A program made the translations under genes and the position numbers. A stretch of DNA of 64,000 nt from positions 2,395-66,394 of the forward strand of contig JAPLDR010000060.1 in NCBI GenBank assembly GCA_026391655.1, in the 5' to 3' direction. The first letter of the stretch is position 1. Each line of letters opens with the position of its first letter. Below, piece after piece: positions 45,434 to 54,311 of this stretch. Origin of the DNA: Bacteroidia bacterium. Its GTDB lineage: Bacteria > Bacteroidota > Bacteroidia > Bacteroidales > Prolixibacteraceae. Below the pieces are notes generated by a model, which ran no database searches, was not told the origin of the DNA, and saw only the letters and a program-made list of their open reading frames with translations.

Positions 45434-45642
45434 AGGGATTTACAGGATTTCCGGGTGTTGATGTGTTTGATGAAAATACATTATGTCAAATGTTTACCTC
45501 CACACACAAGTGAGGATTAGATATGCTACCTCAAACACGACATAATCCGATTAAAATGAACGAAACTGGCAATGCCACTTGAAGAATGTATTGATTTTAC
45601 AAGCATGTATTGAAGTGCAAATTATTATTTAAAGAAATAGAA

Positions 45643-46509
45643 ATGAAAATACGGATCCCATATTGGGTAAAAATTGGCGCTAAACTTGTTCTGTCTCGCT
45701 TGCCTTTCGGATACTCCTTCTGGCAAAAACTCGGTATGTTTCGTCATGGAGAAATGGATATAAGCACTTATGCGATCGATGTATTTGACACGCACATGCT
45801 TAAGGCTGGCCAATCAGGCATCTTAAAAGGAAAGATTATTCTTGAACTTGGTCCTGGCGATAGCATTTCAACTGCAATTTTAGCTGCCGCATACAATGCA
45901 AAAGCCATACTGGTAGACGCAGGTAGCTTTGTCCGACGTGATGTTGCGCCATACAGACTATTAGCAGAAACACTCAGAAAGAAAGGTTTTTCCGCACCAG
46001 ATCTTTCAACTGTTAAGAACATAGATGAAATTTTGGCTATCTGCAAGGCAAATTACTTGACAAATGGTTTGCAAAGCCTTAAGCAGATTGATACAAAATC
46101 CATAGATATTATATTCTCACAGGCTGTGCTCGAACATGTTCGCCAAGGTGAATTTTTAAATACGCTTCAAGAATGTTACAGGATATTGAAACCTAAGGGC
46201 ATTTGTTCGCATCGGGTCGATCTTAGGGATCATTTGGGAGGTGCTTTGAATAATTTGCGATTCAGTGACAGGGTGTGGGAATCCACTTTTTTTGTTAAGT
46301 CAGGCTTTTACACGAATCGTATTCGGTATAACCAGATGTTGGAGTTGTTTAAAAAGGCAGGTTATAAAACAGAAGTTACTACGTTTACCAGGTGGGAAAC
46401 TTTGCCAACACCCCGACATAAAATGGTAAGAGAATTCAGATCACTAACTGACGATGATTTACTAGTGTCAGTATTTGATGTTTTACTTCGAAAAAATTAC
46501 AAACAATGA
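45643..46509 (+). CDS. SAM-dependent methyltransferase
   Basis: The ATG at 45643 (MKIRIPYW) gives 288 residues and is preferred over an upstream TTG at 45610. SAM motif I is ILELGPGDSISTAIL, motif IV is FSQAVLEHVRQGEF and ECYRILKPKGICSHRVDL follows. The gene ends in a four-base overlap with the next epimerase. It may methylate a sugar in the heptose-type module or a finished glycan. The acceptor cannot be read. Confidence 0.8.
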   Translation: MKIRIPYWVKIGAKLVLSRLPFGYSFWQKLGMFRHGEMDISTYAIDVFDTHMLKAGQSGILKGKIILELGPGDSISTAILAAAYNAKAILVDAGSFVRRDVAPYRLLAETLRKKGFSAPDLSTVKNIDEILAICKANYLTNGLQSLKQIDTKSIDIIFSQAVLEHVRQGEFLNTLQECYRILKPKGICSHRVDLRDHLGGALNNLRFSDRVWESTFFVKSGFYTNRIRYNQMLELFKKAGYKTEVTTFTRWETLPTPRHKMVREFRSLTDDDLLVSVFDVLLRKNYKQ

Positions 46510-47378
46510 AGAATAATCTCATTCTGGTTATTGGTGCCTCTGGCTATATCGGGAATCAAGTTGTCAATAGGTGTCAAAGACAGAATATCCAATATTCCGC
46601 AATAGATAAAGTTAATGCTAAAGAGAATAAAGATATAGTTAAGCTAAATCTTTGTAACCGAAAGCGTACTAAAGACTTTATCAGCCATTTATCTCCTACT
46701 GTTATTGTACATTGTGGAACAAACTCTGCATTAGCCTATAAAAACAATTTTAATGAGGCTTTTAGGGAAGATGCTATTGCAATCTCAAATCTTCTTGAAG
46801 CAATATCAGGATTACCTGAATGCAGGCTTATCTATTTCAGTTCATCCTATGTTTACAGCGGCTTATCCCCTATAGGCGCCTTTGAGGAAAGCATAGCATT
46901 ACAGCCAACTCATAACTTTGGCATAGCAAAGATATTTTTTGAGCAGTTGGTTTTACGCTGTCATACCAACTCCGTTATCTATCGTTTATCATCAGTCTAT
47001 GGTCCGGGAAATGCTATTCATCCCAATGCAATTTTTTCAATGGCGAAAGAGTGCCTTGAGAATGGTAAATTGACGGTATGGGGTGCCGGTTCACGCAGAA
47101 TGCAATACGTTCATATTGATGATGTATTGGACTGTGTAATAGGAGGATTTATAATTGATTCGGGGATTTATAATTTAGGCGGCAATGAGTACATTACTGT
47201 TTCTGAAGCAGCTAATCTTATTGCAGATTTCTATAGTTCGGAGGTAGTTTACCTTCACAACAAAAAAGAGGGAGACACTTTACCTTTTATGTCAACAATG
47301 AAACTAGTGAAAACGTTAAATCATAAATTCAGACCGTCCGATGATTCAATCACAAAATATTTGCAGACTCTGCTGTAA
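46506..47378 (+). CDS. NAD-dependent epimerase-like protein with Tyr-to-Phe active-site change
   Basis: The 290-residue SDR has the cofactor motif LVIGASGYIGNQVV and the strand YFSSSYVYSG. The site where YxxxK is expected reads NFGIAK, so the catalytic tyrosine is F138 while K142 is kept. The loop YRLSSVYGPGNAI and RMQYVHIDDVLDCV are normal. Activity may be lost or altered, or it may bind sugar as a regulator. It stands between a methyltransferase and two DegT aminotransferases. The frame is otherwise sound, and its length is normal for the family. Confidence 0.72.
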   Translation: MKNNLILVIGASGYIGNQVVNRCQRQNIQYSAIDKVNAKENKDIVKLNLCNRKRTKDFISHLSPTVIVHCGTNSALAYKNNFNEAFREDAIAISNLLEAISGLPECRLIYFSSSYVYSGLSPIGAFEESIALQPTHNFGIAKIFFEQLVLRCHTNSVIYRLSSVYGPGNAIHPNAIFSMAKECLENGKLTVWGAGSRRMQYVHIDDVLDCVIGGFIIDSGIYNLGGNEYITVSEAANLIADFYSSEVVYLHNKKEGDTLPFMSTMKLVKTLNHKFRPSDDSITKYLQTLL

Positions 47379-47478
47379 AAACACAACGAAAAACAATCGG
47401 CTCATCACGAAATATTTGTACTTTTCCGTCATTATTTTTAAGCAGATTCAAATAATTGTTTAACTCAAAAATCTGATA

Positions 47479-48612
47479 ATGGATAATAAACTTTCTTCTT
47501 ATAAGACCTACATGACAAGAGTAGGTAATGAAAAAATTCCTTGTTATGAACCGTCTGTTGGTGACGAGGAACTCGAATTGGTTTCTGATGTTATAAAAAG
47601 CAATTGGCTATCTGAGGGCAAATATACCCGCAAGTTTGAAGGTTTACTCGCAGATTATTGTCATAGAAAATACTCATTAGCTTTTAGTAATGCCACATCC
47701 GCTATGATTACCGGAATGAAGTCTCTTGGTATAGGGAGTGGAGATGAAGTGATCGTACCGAGTTATACACACTCAGCAGACCCAAACTCTATTTATGCTA
47801 CTGGCGCGACCCCAATATTTGCTGATGTTGATGAAAGCACGCTATGTTTATCTGTAGAAACAATAGAGAAAGTCAGAACAAAAAAAACAAAGGCGATTTT
47901 GCATGTGGCACTCTATGGGAATTGCGGAAATATTGCAGACATTCATGATTATGCTAAAAAGAACAACCTTTACCTCATTAATGATTGTGCTGCAGCAATG
48001 TGTAGTTTTTATAAAGGTAAAAATATTGTTTCCTATGGGGACTTTTCAGTACTTTCGTTTTTCTCAGATAAGACAATAACAACTGGTGAGGGAGGGATGC
48101 TTCTAACTGATAACGCAGAGCTTTTAGAGGAATGCAACATGTACAAACATGATGGACGTCGTGAAAGAGGGGTTGACCTTATTGAGCGCCATGGCTACAA
48201 CTTTCGTATTACCGAATTGCAAGCGGCTGTTGGTGTTGCCCAATTTGGCAAGCTTAACTTTTTCATTAATAGAAAAAAAGAAATATTAAAGGATTACCAA
48301 AAGAGATTGTCGAATATCGCAAATATTAGATTCTTCGAATTTAACTCAGCATGTGATGTGGTCCCTCACCGTGTGTTAATTTTTGTACCTGATGCAGCAG
48401 CACTGATCTCTCACTTGACTCAATCTGGAATTGGGGTGCGGACTACTTTCATGCCAATGCATTCACAACCAATTTATAATATAAAAAAGAAATTTATTAT
48501 CACAGATAAACTATTTCAAACTGGCATTGCTTTACCTTCAGCTCCAACACTTTCGAACGAACAAATTGATTTAATAACAAGAAGTATTATTAATTTTTAT
48601 AAAACAATATAA
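47479..48612 (+). CDS. DegT/DnrJ/EryC1 aminotransferase (perosamine-synthetase-like)
   Basis: The 377-residue protein has KIPCYEPSVGDEELELV and LAFSNATSAMITGMKSLGIG near the N terminus, the PLP lysine K198 in FFSDKTITTGEGG, and HGYNFRITELQAAVGVAQF. It transfers an amino group to a keto sugar nucleotide, as in perosamine or other amino-deoxy sugars. One base separates it from a second DegT gene, so two related aminotransferases are made together. Each could act on a different sugar. A 100-base gap precedes it. Confidence 0.85.
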   Translation: MDNKLSSYKTYMTRVGNEKIPCYEPSVGDEELELVSDVIKSNWLSEGKYTRKFEGLLADYCHRKYSLAFSNATSAMITGMKSLGIGSGDEVIVPSYTHSADPNSIYATGATPIFADVDESTLCLSVETIEKVRTKKTKAILHVALYGNCGNIADIHDYAKKNNLYLINDCAAAMCSFYKGKNIVSYGDFSVLSFFSDKTITTGEGGMLLTDNAELLEECNMYKHDGRRERGVDLIERHGYNFRITELQAAVGVAQFGKLNFFINRKKEILKDYQKRLSNIANIRFFEFNSACDVVPHRVLIFVPDAAALISHLTQSGIGVRTTFMPMHSQPIYNIKKKFIITDKLFQTGIALPSAPTLSNEQIDLITRSIINFYKTI

Positions 48613-48613
48613 A

Positions 48614-49723
48614 ATGAGAGTTCCAGCTACAAAACCGTTTTTTTCTAATGAGGATATCGAGTTTATCACAGAAAAATTTAAAGAAATTCTCCGAGGTGAA
48701 TCATTTCTTACTATGCACAAATATGGTGCTGAGTTTGAAGAGAAGTTTGCTCAATTTATTGGCACAAAATATGCAGTAGGTTGTAATAGTGGCACTTCTG
48801 CTCTTGAGCTCATTTGTCGGGCATTGAAAATATCAGGGAAAGAGGTAGTTCTTCCTTCAAATACTTTTGTAGCTACTGCAAATGCAATTATTAATGCGGG
48901 CGGAATACCTGTGTTTGCAGATTGTGGAGATGATATGTGTCTTGATCCAGATGACGTTGTAGCAAAAATTACATCAAGAACCATAGCAGTTATGCATGTA
49001 CACATAGGTGGAATTGTTTCTGAAAGTATTTTTGAGTTACAAAAAATTTGCCATGAAAAAAACCTTCACCTAATTGAAGATGCGGCTCAAGCACATGGGT
49101 CTGCGCTAAATGGGATAAAAGCAGGAACTTTTGGGATTGCAGCTGGTTTTAGTTTTTTCTCTACTAAAGTAATGACGACTGGTGAGGGGGGCATGGTTAC
49201 TACAAATGATCTAAAATTGGTTGAAAAGATGAAGTCCTTGAGGGAGTTTGGAAAGGTAAAACAAGGCATATATATTAATTATTATACTGATTTTGGATAT
49301 AACTGGCGACTTCCTGAAGTGGCGTCTCTCATGGGAATAAGACAGCTCGAATCGATTGAGGAGTTTATTGTTCGCAGACGACAAATTGCTAAAATTTATG
49401 ATGAAGAATTTTACGGCAACCCGAATATAGTATTGGTGGTGCCACAAGATAAAGAAAACCACAATTACTTCAAATATCTTATTATTACTCCAAATCATGA
49501 TCGAAAAGTAATTCATAAATATCTTGAGAGCAAAGGAATTCAGCCAAGCGGTTATGTTTATGAACTCCCATTGCATAAGCAACCCGTCTTCCCTGAAGCA
49601 AATAACTTATCTCTTCCTAAGACTGAGTATGTTTGTGAAAAACATTTGGCATTGCCAATATTTTACGGTATGACTGACGAACAAGTAAGATACGTCGCAT
49701 CAACACTGAAGGAGATACTTTAA
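48614..49723 (+). CDS. DegT/DnrJ/EryC1 aminotransferase
   Basis: The 369-residue protein has AVGCNSGTSALELICRAL, the PLP lysine K185 in FFSTKVMTTGEGG and DFGYNWRLPEVASLMGIRQL. It is clearly a DegT enzyme but diverges from its neighbour at 47479, so it is not a recent duplicate. Substrates are 3- or 4-keto sugar nucleotides. The epimerase at 49739, 15 bases on, may make or use the same sugar. Confidence 0.85.
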   Translation: MRVPATKPFFSNEDIEFITEKFKEILRGESFLTMHKYGAEFEEKFAQFIGTKYAVGCNSGTSALELICRALKISGKEVVLPSNTFVATANAIINAGGIPVFADCGDDMCLDPDDVVAKITSRTIAVMHVHIGGIVSESIFELQKICHEKNLHLIEDAAQAHGSALNGIKAGTFGIAAGFSFFSTKVMTTGEGGMVTTNDLKLVEKMKSLREFGKVKQGIYINYYTDFGYNWRLPEVASLMGIRQLESIEEFIVRRRQIAKIYDEEFYGNPNIVLVVPQDKENHNYFKYLIITPNHDRKVIHKYLESKGIQPSGYVYELPLHKQPVFPEANNLSLPKTEYVCEKHLALPIFYGMTDEQVRYVASTLKEIL

Positions 49724-49738
49724 AGAAATAATTATAAT

Positions 49739-50728
49739 ATGAAATGTTTTGTTACTGGTGGTGCCGGGTTTATCGGCAGCCACTTGGTTGATCGTTTAAT
49801 TCAGGAAGGACACAGCGTGACTGTTTATGATAATTTATCATTAGGACGAGAGAGCTTTATTCAGCATCACTATTCCAATAAAGATTTTAAATTTGTCATG
49901 GGCGACCTTCTTGATTTCGAATTATTAAAGTTATCATTATTAAATTTCGATATTGTATTTCATCTTGCAGCCAACTCTGATATTGTGAAAAGCGCAAGCC
50001 ATACAAAAATTGATCTAGAACAAGGTACTATTGCAACATACAATCTTCTTGAAGCCATGCGATCAAATGGCATCAAAAAGATTGCTTTTACATCGAGTAA
50101 TGTTGTTTACGGAGAAGCTAAAAAATTGCCCATTCCTGAAGATTATGGCCCATTATTCCCAATTTCAATGTATGGTGCAAGTAAGCTTGCTTGCGAAGCC
50201 TTAATATCTGCCTATTGTCACAACTTTGGTATGACAGCATGGATATACCGCTTTGCTAATGTTACCGGCCCCAGAATTACGCATGGCGTAGTACTCGATT
50301 TTTATCGTAAACTTGAAAAGAATCCACTCAAATTGGAAATACTGGGTGATGGCAAACAAGCGAAGCCTTACATTGTTGTACATGATATCGTTGATGGAAT
50401 GCTTTTTGGCATCAAAAACAGCAATGAATGGATTAACTACTTTAATCTAGGCACCGAAGGTTCTACATGTGTCTTATTAATTGCTAAGGAGATAATTAAA
50501 GTTCTAGGTCTTTCAGAGGTCAAGCTTGGATTCACAGGTGGTGATAGAGGTTGGCCTGGAGATGTTGCAAGGGTGAGCCTTGATATGAGTAAATTGAGTG
50601 GACTTGGTTGGAGACCTAAATATACAACTTCAAATGAGGCTTGCATGGTAGGACTTAGGTTGATAATTGAAGATCTTAAATCACGTGACATTCAGGACAA
50701 ACAAGCCGAATTGAAATTAAATCACTGA
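49739..50728 (+). CDS. NAD-dependent epimerase/dehydratase (UDP-glucose 4-epimerase-like)
   Basis: The 329-residue extended SDR has CFVTGGAGFIGSHLVDRL, FTSSNVVYGEA with the active-site serine region, and a YxxxK pair in PISMYGASKLACEAL. The loop YRFANVTGPRITHGVV and the C-terminal GDRGWPGDVARVSLDMSKL are typical of GalE-like and GDP-sugar-modifying enzymes. It lies just before the nucleotidyltransferase-phosphatase-kinase fusion, so a GDP-heptose substrate is plausible. That is inference from position. Confidence 0.82.
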   Translation: MKCFVTGGAGFIGSHLVDRLIQEGHSVTVYDNLSLGRESFIQHHYSNKDFKFVMGDLLDFELLKLSLLNFDIVFHLAANSDIVKSASHTKIDLEQGTIATYNLLEAMRSNGIKKIAFTSSNVVYGEAKKLPIPEDYGPLFPISMYGASKLACEALISAYCHNFGMTAWIYRFANVTGPRITHGVVLDFYRKLEKNPLKLEILGDGKQAKPYIVVHDIVDGMLFGIKNSNEWINYFNLGTEGSTCVLLIAKEIIKVLGLSEVKLGFTGGDRGWPGDVARVSLDMSKLSGLGWRPKYTTSNEACMVGLRLIIEDLKSRDIQDKQAELKLNH

Positions 50729-50731
50729 CAA

Positions 50732-52651
50732 TTGATAAAACAAGTTGTCATTTTAGCCGGAGGAAAAGGAACTCGCTTATTCGAACGATTAGGCAATCTA
50801 CCAAAACCGCTAATAGATGTATGCGGCAAACCTTTACTGGAACGGCAGATTCTACTTGTAAAGCACTATGGATTTGAGCGTGTTCTAATCCTGATAAATT
50901 ATCGGGCTGAGGATATCGTCGACTTCTGCCAAAGTAAAAACAACTGGGAATTGGATATCCGGTGTTTTAACGATGGAGAACCGTGTGGTACAGCAGGTGC
51001 AGTATTGCAATGTTATGATGAACTTGATGACGAATTTCTACTGATGTATGGTGATACCATGTTGGATGTTGATCTTCACCGCTTTTATAAGTATCACTCT
51101 GAAGACATTGGCGTTGCAGCTACTCTTTTTTTACATCCAAACGATCACCCTCATGATTCCGACCTCGTGGTTATTGACGAAGATGGTTATATCACAGATT
51201 TCTATCCATATCCGCGTACCTCAAGCCGTTTCTATCCCAACTTGGTAAACGCTGCACTTTATTATATTAGAAAGGCTGCACTTGAGCCTTGGCGAAACTA
51301 TACAGGTGGATCAATTGATTTTGGAAAACAACTTTTCCCAGCAATGATTGAAAAAGGATTTCAGCTTCGTGGGTACAACAGTCCTGAGTACATTAAGGAC
51401 TGCGGGACGCCAGCCAGAATTGATAAAGTTTGTAATGATTTTGAGTCAGGCAGGATTGCTCGATCAGTGCTCAGTCATTTACAAAAAGCCGTTTTTTTAG
51501 ATCGTGATGGTACAATCAATCGTGAAGTGGATCAATTAAATTTGGTTGACCAGTTCGAACTTCTACCTGGTGTTGAACAAGCTATCAAGTTGCTGAATCG
51601 GTCAGAATACCGTGTTTGTGTTGTGACAAACCAACCGGTTATTGCCCGCGGTGAGTGTTCCCGTGAAAATCTAAACCAAATCCATAATAAATTAGAAACC
51701 CTTCTTGGGCAGGAGGGTGCATTTATTGACAGAATTTACTATTGCCCTCATCATCCGGATAAGGGCTTTTCCGGAGAGATCAAGGAGTTAAAAATTGATT
51801 GTGATTGCCGCAAGCCAAAGTCAGGTATGATCAATAAAGCAATTTTCGATCTGAATATCGACATAAATCAATCATGGATGATTGGTGATACAACTGCTGA
51901 TATAATGTTGGCATATAGTACTGGCCTTAAATCAATATTGGTAGAAACCGGTCTTGCAGGACTTGATGAGAAATACTTGGTTACTCCTGACTTCATTGTC
52001 CCTGACTTACTATCTGGAGTTTCATTCATTTTAAACATTTACCCACGTCTTATCAAATCGATAAAACCAATATCGAAGAAAATAATGCGGGGCGAAATAG
52101 TTTTTATAGGCGGTCAGGCACGAAGTGGTAAAAGTTCATTTGCAAGTGCACTTCGTCACATTTTAGAAGAACATCATTTACGATGTCATATTTTATCAAC
52201 AGACTCTTGGCTGTTAAATGAAACTGAAAGAGGTGATAATATCTTAGCTCGTCATAATATTGCTAAACTTCAAGATGTTATTCAATCATTGTATAACCCC
52301 GCTTTGCGCCCAACTCATCTGGTCGTACCGGGCTATCGGAAAACACGTCGTGAGAATTTGCCCAACGCACGAATTATTAAATTGAATGCTGAAGACATTA
52401 TTATTGTTGAAGGTGTAGTTGCATTGGAACTTGCTAGAATTACCCAGGGGAAACACAAATTCTTTATAGAAATTGAAGAGTATGAACGTAAAAAGCGCAT
52501 GCTTCGCGAATATATAAACAGAGGGTTCAACCTGGAAGCAGCAAATGCTGTTTATTTGGAGCGACTAAGAGAAGAAGTGCCCTGGATTGAAGAGAATGGC
52601 ATTGGCGCTTTAAAAATATCAATACCTGTTTCTAAATACAATATTAACTAA
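50732..52651 (+). CDS. Three-domain fusion: nucleotidyltransferase, HAD phosphatase, P-loop kinase
   Basis: The 639-residue protein starts at a TTG (50732), three bases after the previous stop, because the nucleotide loop VILAGGKGTRLFERL begins within ten residues. Residues 1-240 are an HddC-like nucleotidyltransferase with MYGDTMLDVD. Residues about 250-410 are a GmhB-type HAD phosphatase with FLDRDGTINREVD (D257, D259). Residues about 455-639 have a P-loop, GGQARSGKSS (K467), like uridine kinase or phosphoribulokinase. The first two activities fit D-glycero-alpha-D-manno-heptose activation. The kinase domain is extra, since an HddA kinase follows. Confidence 0.85.
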   Translation: MIKQVVILAGGKGTRLFERLGNLPKPLIDVCGKPLLERQILLVKHYGFERVLILINYRAEDIVDFCQSKNNWELDIRCFNDGEPCGTAGAVLQCYDELDDEFLLMYGDTMLDVDLHRFYKYHSEDIGVAATLFLHPNDHPHDSDLVVIDEDGYITDFYPYPRTSSRFYPNLVNAALYYIRKAALEPWRNYTGGSIDFGKQLFPAMIEKGFQLRGYNSPEYIKDCGTPARIDKVCNDFESGRIARSVLSHLQKAVFLDRDGTINREVDQLNLVDQFELLPGVEQAIKLLNRSEYRVCVVTNQPVIARGECSRENLNQIHNKLETLLGQEGAFIDRIYYCPHHPDKGFSGEIKELKIDCDCRKPKSGMINKAIFDLNIDINQSWMIGDTTADIMLAYSTGLKSILVETGLAGLDEKYLVTPDFIVPDLLSGVSFILNIYPRLIKSIKPISKKIMRGEIVFIGGQARSGKSSFASALRHILEEHHLRCHILSTDSWLLNETERGDNILARHNIAKLQDVIQSLYNPALRPTHLVVPGYRKTRRENLPNARIIKLNAEDIIIVEGVVALELARITQGKHKFFIEIEEYERKKRMLREYINRGFNLEAANAVYLERLREEVPWIEENGIGALKISIPVSKYNIN

Positions 52652-52661
52652 TAAAAACTTA

Positions 52662-53642
52662 ATGATTATTAGTAGAACACCTCTCCGAATGAGTTTTACA
52701 GGTGGAGGTAGTGACCTGCCTGCTTTCTATCAAAAATATGGTGGCGCCGTAATTAGTTCAGCTATAGACAAGTACGTATACGTGAATGTCAATAAGAAAT
52801 TCGACAACGGTATTCGTATCTCTTATTCAAAGACTGAAGAAGTGAAGTGTGTAGCGGACATTGAACATCGCCTCGTTCGTGCTTCTCTTGAATATCTGGG
52901 CCTTAAAGGCGGTATCGAGATCACTACGATTGCGGATGTTCCATCAAAAGGTACGGGCCTAGGCTCGTCAAGTTCATTCACGGTTGGACTACTTCATGCT
53001 TTAAATGCTTATCTTGGTCGGTATGTTTCAAGTGAGCAATTGGGTAGTCAAAGTTGCCACATTGAAATTGATCGCTGCAAGGAACCAATCGGGAAACAGG
53101 ATCAATATGCTGCAGCCTATGGTGGCTTTAATCTGATCGAGTTCAACCCCGATAACTCTGTAGTGGTTTCCCCTATTATTTGTCAACGTGGTACTGTTAC
53201 AGAGATTGAACATAATCTTATGGTGTTTTATACCGGTATCACTCGAAGTGCATCTGATCTTTTGGCACGACAGTCTGTGGTAGTTTCTCTTGAAGAGATG
53301 AAACAAAAAGCTCTAAAGCGGATGGTTGATCTGACATATGATCTACGTAGGGAACTTCAAAATAATAACACACATGTTTTCGGAGAGATTTTACATGAAA
53401 ATTGGATGCTCAAGAAATCATTAATGAATGAAATTAGTTCTCCTGAAATCGATCAGTGGTATGATTCAGCAATAAGGGCAGGGGCTATTGGTGGAAAAAT
53501 TCTTGGTGCAGGTGCAGGTGGCTTTTTAATATTTTACGTACCACGCAAAGCTCATCTTGCTGTCCGGAATGTATTGGCTGATTTACATCAGATTAACATC
53601 AAATTCGAACCCTTAGGCAGTCGAATTATTTTTTATCATTAA
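52662..53642 (+). CDS. hddA: D-glycero-alpha-D-manno-heptose-7-phosphate kinase, HddA-type
   Basis: The 326-residue GHMP kinase has PLRMSFTGGGSDLPAFYQKYGG at the N terminus, the ATP loop PSKGTGLGSSSSFTVGLLHAL, GKQDQYAAAYGGF and a terminal GGKILGAGAGGFLIFY. This layout is that of HddA, which phosphorylates heptose-7-phosphate at C1 in the GDP-heptose route. The neighbours carry the other steps: GmhA at 53653, GmhB and HddC domains in the preceding fusion. It follows the fusion gene by 10 bases. Confidence 0.86.
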   Translation: MIISRTPLRMSFTGGGSDLPAFYQKYGGAVISSAIDKYVYVNVNKKFDNGIRISYSKTEEVKCVADIEHRLVRASLEYLGLKGGIEITTIADVPSKGTGLGSSSSFTVGLLHALNAYLGRYVSSEQLGSQSCHIEIDRCKEPIGKQDQYAAAYGGFNLIEFNPDNSVVVSPIICQRGTVTEIEHNLMVFYTGITRSASDLLARQSVVVSLEEMKQKALKRMVDLTYDLRRELQNNNTHVFGEILHENWMLKKSLMNEISSPEIDQWYDSAIRAGAIGGKILGAGAGGFLIFYVPRKAHLAVRNVLADLHQINIKFEPLGSRIIFYH

Positions 53643-53652
53643 TTACAGTTAT

Positions 53653-54234
53653 ATGGAAATTAAACAATTTACAGGAGTGTCCTCAAAATATTTGAGACGT
53701 CTTAATGATGTATTCAATTCTATCGATAAGCGATGTATTGATAATGGTGTCGAACTCGTGTCACATGCTTGGAAAAACGGTAAACAAATTTTCACCTTGG
53801 GGAACGGTGGCAGTTCATTGACTGCAATACATTTTATTGCTGATTGGAACAAAAGTGTTTTCTTAAAGGGTAAATTGCCGTTTCGCGGATATTGCTTAGT
53901 AGAAAACATAGGCCTCGTGATGGCTTATGCTAATGACATGTCATTTCAAGACATTTTCATCGAACAATTAAAAAACCGTCTTGAGCGTGATGATCTCGTT
54001 ATTGCAATTTCAGGGAGTGGCAACTCTGAAAATGTTCTGCGGGCTATAGAATACAGTAATCAAATTGGCGCAGTAACCCTTGGTCTATGTGGTTTCGATG
54101 GCGGAAAATTAAAGCAAATTGCTCAACATCATGTGTGGGCTAATGTAAATGATATGCAGTTGACAGAGGATGTACACGCAATTTTTGGTCACATTGTTAT
54201 GCAAAGTCTTTGCGGATATCACCTGGAAATCTAA
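53653..54234 (+). CDS. gmhA: Phosphoheptose isomerase, GmhA-type
   Basis: The 193-residue SIS protein has both GmhA phosphate loops, GNGGSSLTAIHFIADW and AISGSGNSENVLRAIEYS, and a terminal QLTEDVHAIFGHIVMQSL with the active-site glutamate and histidine. GmhA turns sedoheptulose-7-phosphate into D-glycero-D-manno-heptose-7-phosphate in the cytosol. It closes the GDP-heptose module that includes the 50732 fusion and hddA. Unlike the SIS protein at 35057 its motifs are canonical. Confidence 0.86.
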   Translation: MEIKQFTGVSSKYLRRLNDVFNSIDKRCIDNGVELVSHAWKNGKQIFTLGNGGSSLTAIHFIADWNKSVFLKGKLPFRGYCLVENIGLVMAYANDMSFQDIFIEQLKNRLERDDLVIAISGSGNSENVLRAIEYSNQIGAVTLGLCGFDGGKLKQIAQHHVWANVNDMQLTEDVHAIFGHIVMQSLCGYHLEI

Positions 54235-54311
54235 AGAATTTTATCTGAAAAATGTGACTTTTTAAAATAATACTTTAGCTATTATTCGGCTATCAAAATG
54301 AATTTTTTCTA

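Noticed and set aside
45610-45642. Upstream TTG start of the methyltransferase
   Set aside because: The ATG at 45643 gives the usual length and start; the 11 extra codons have no support.
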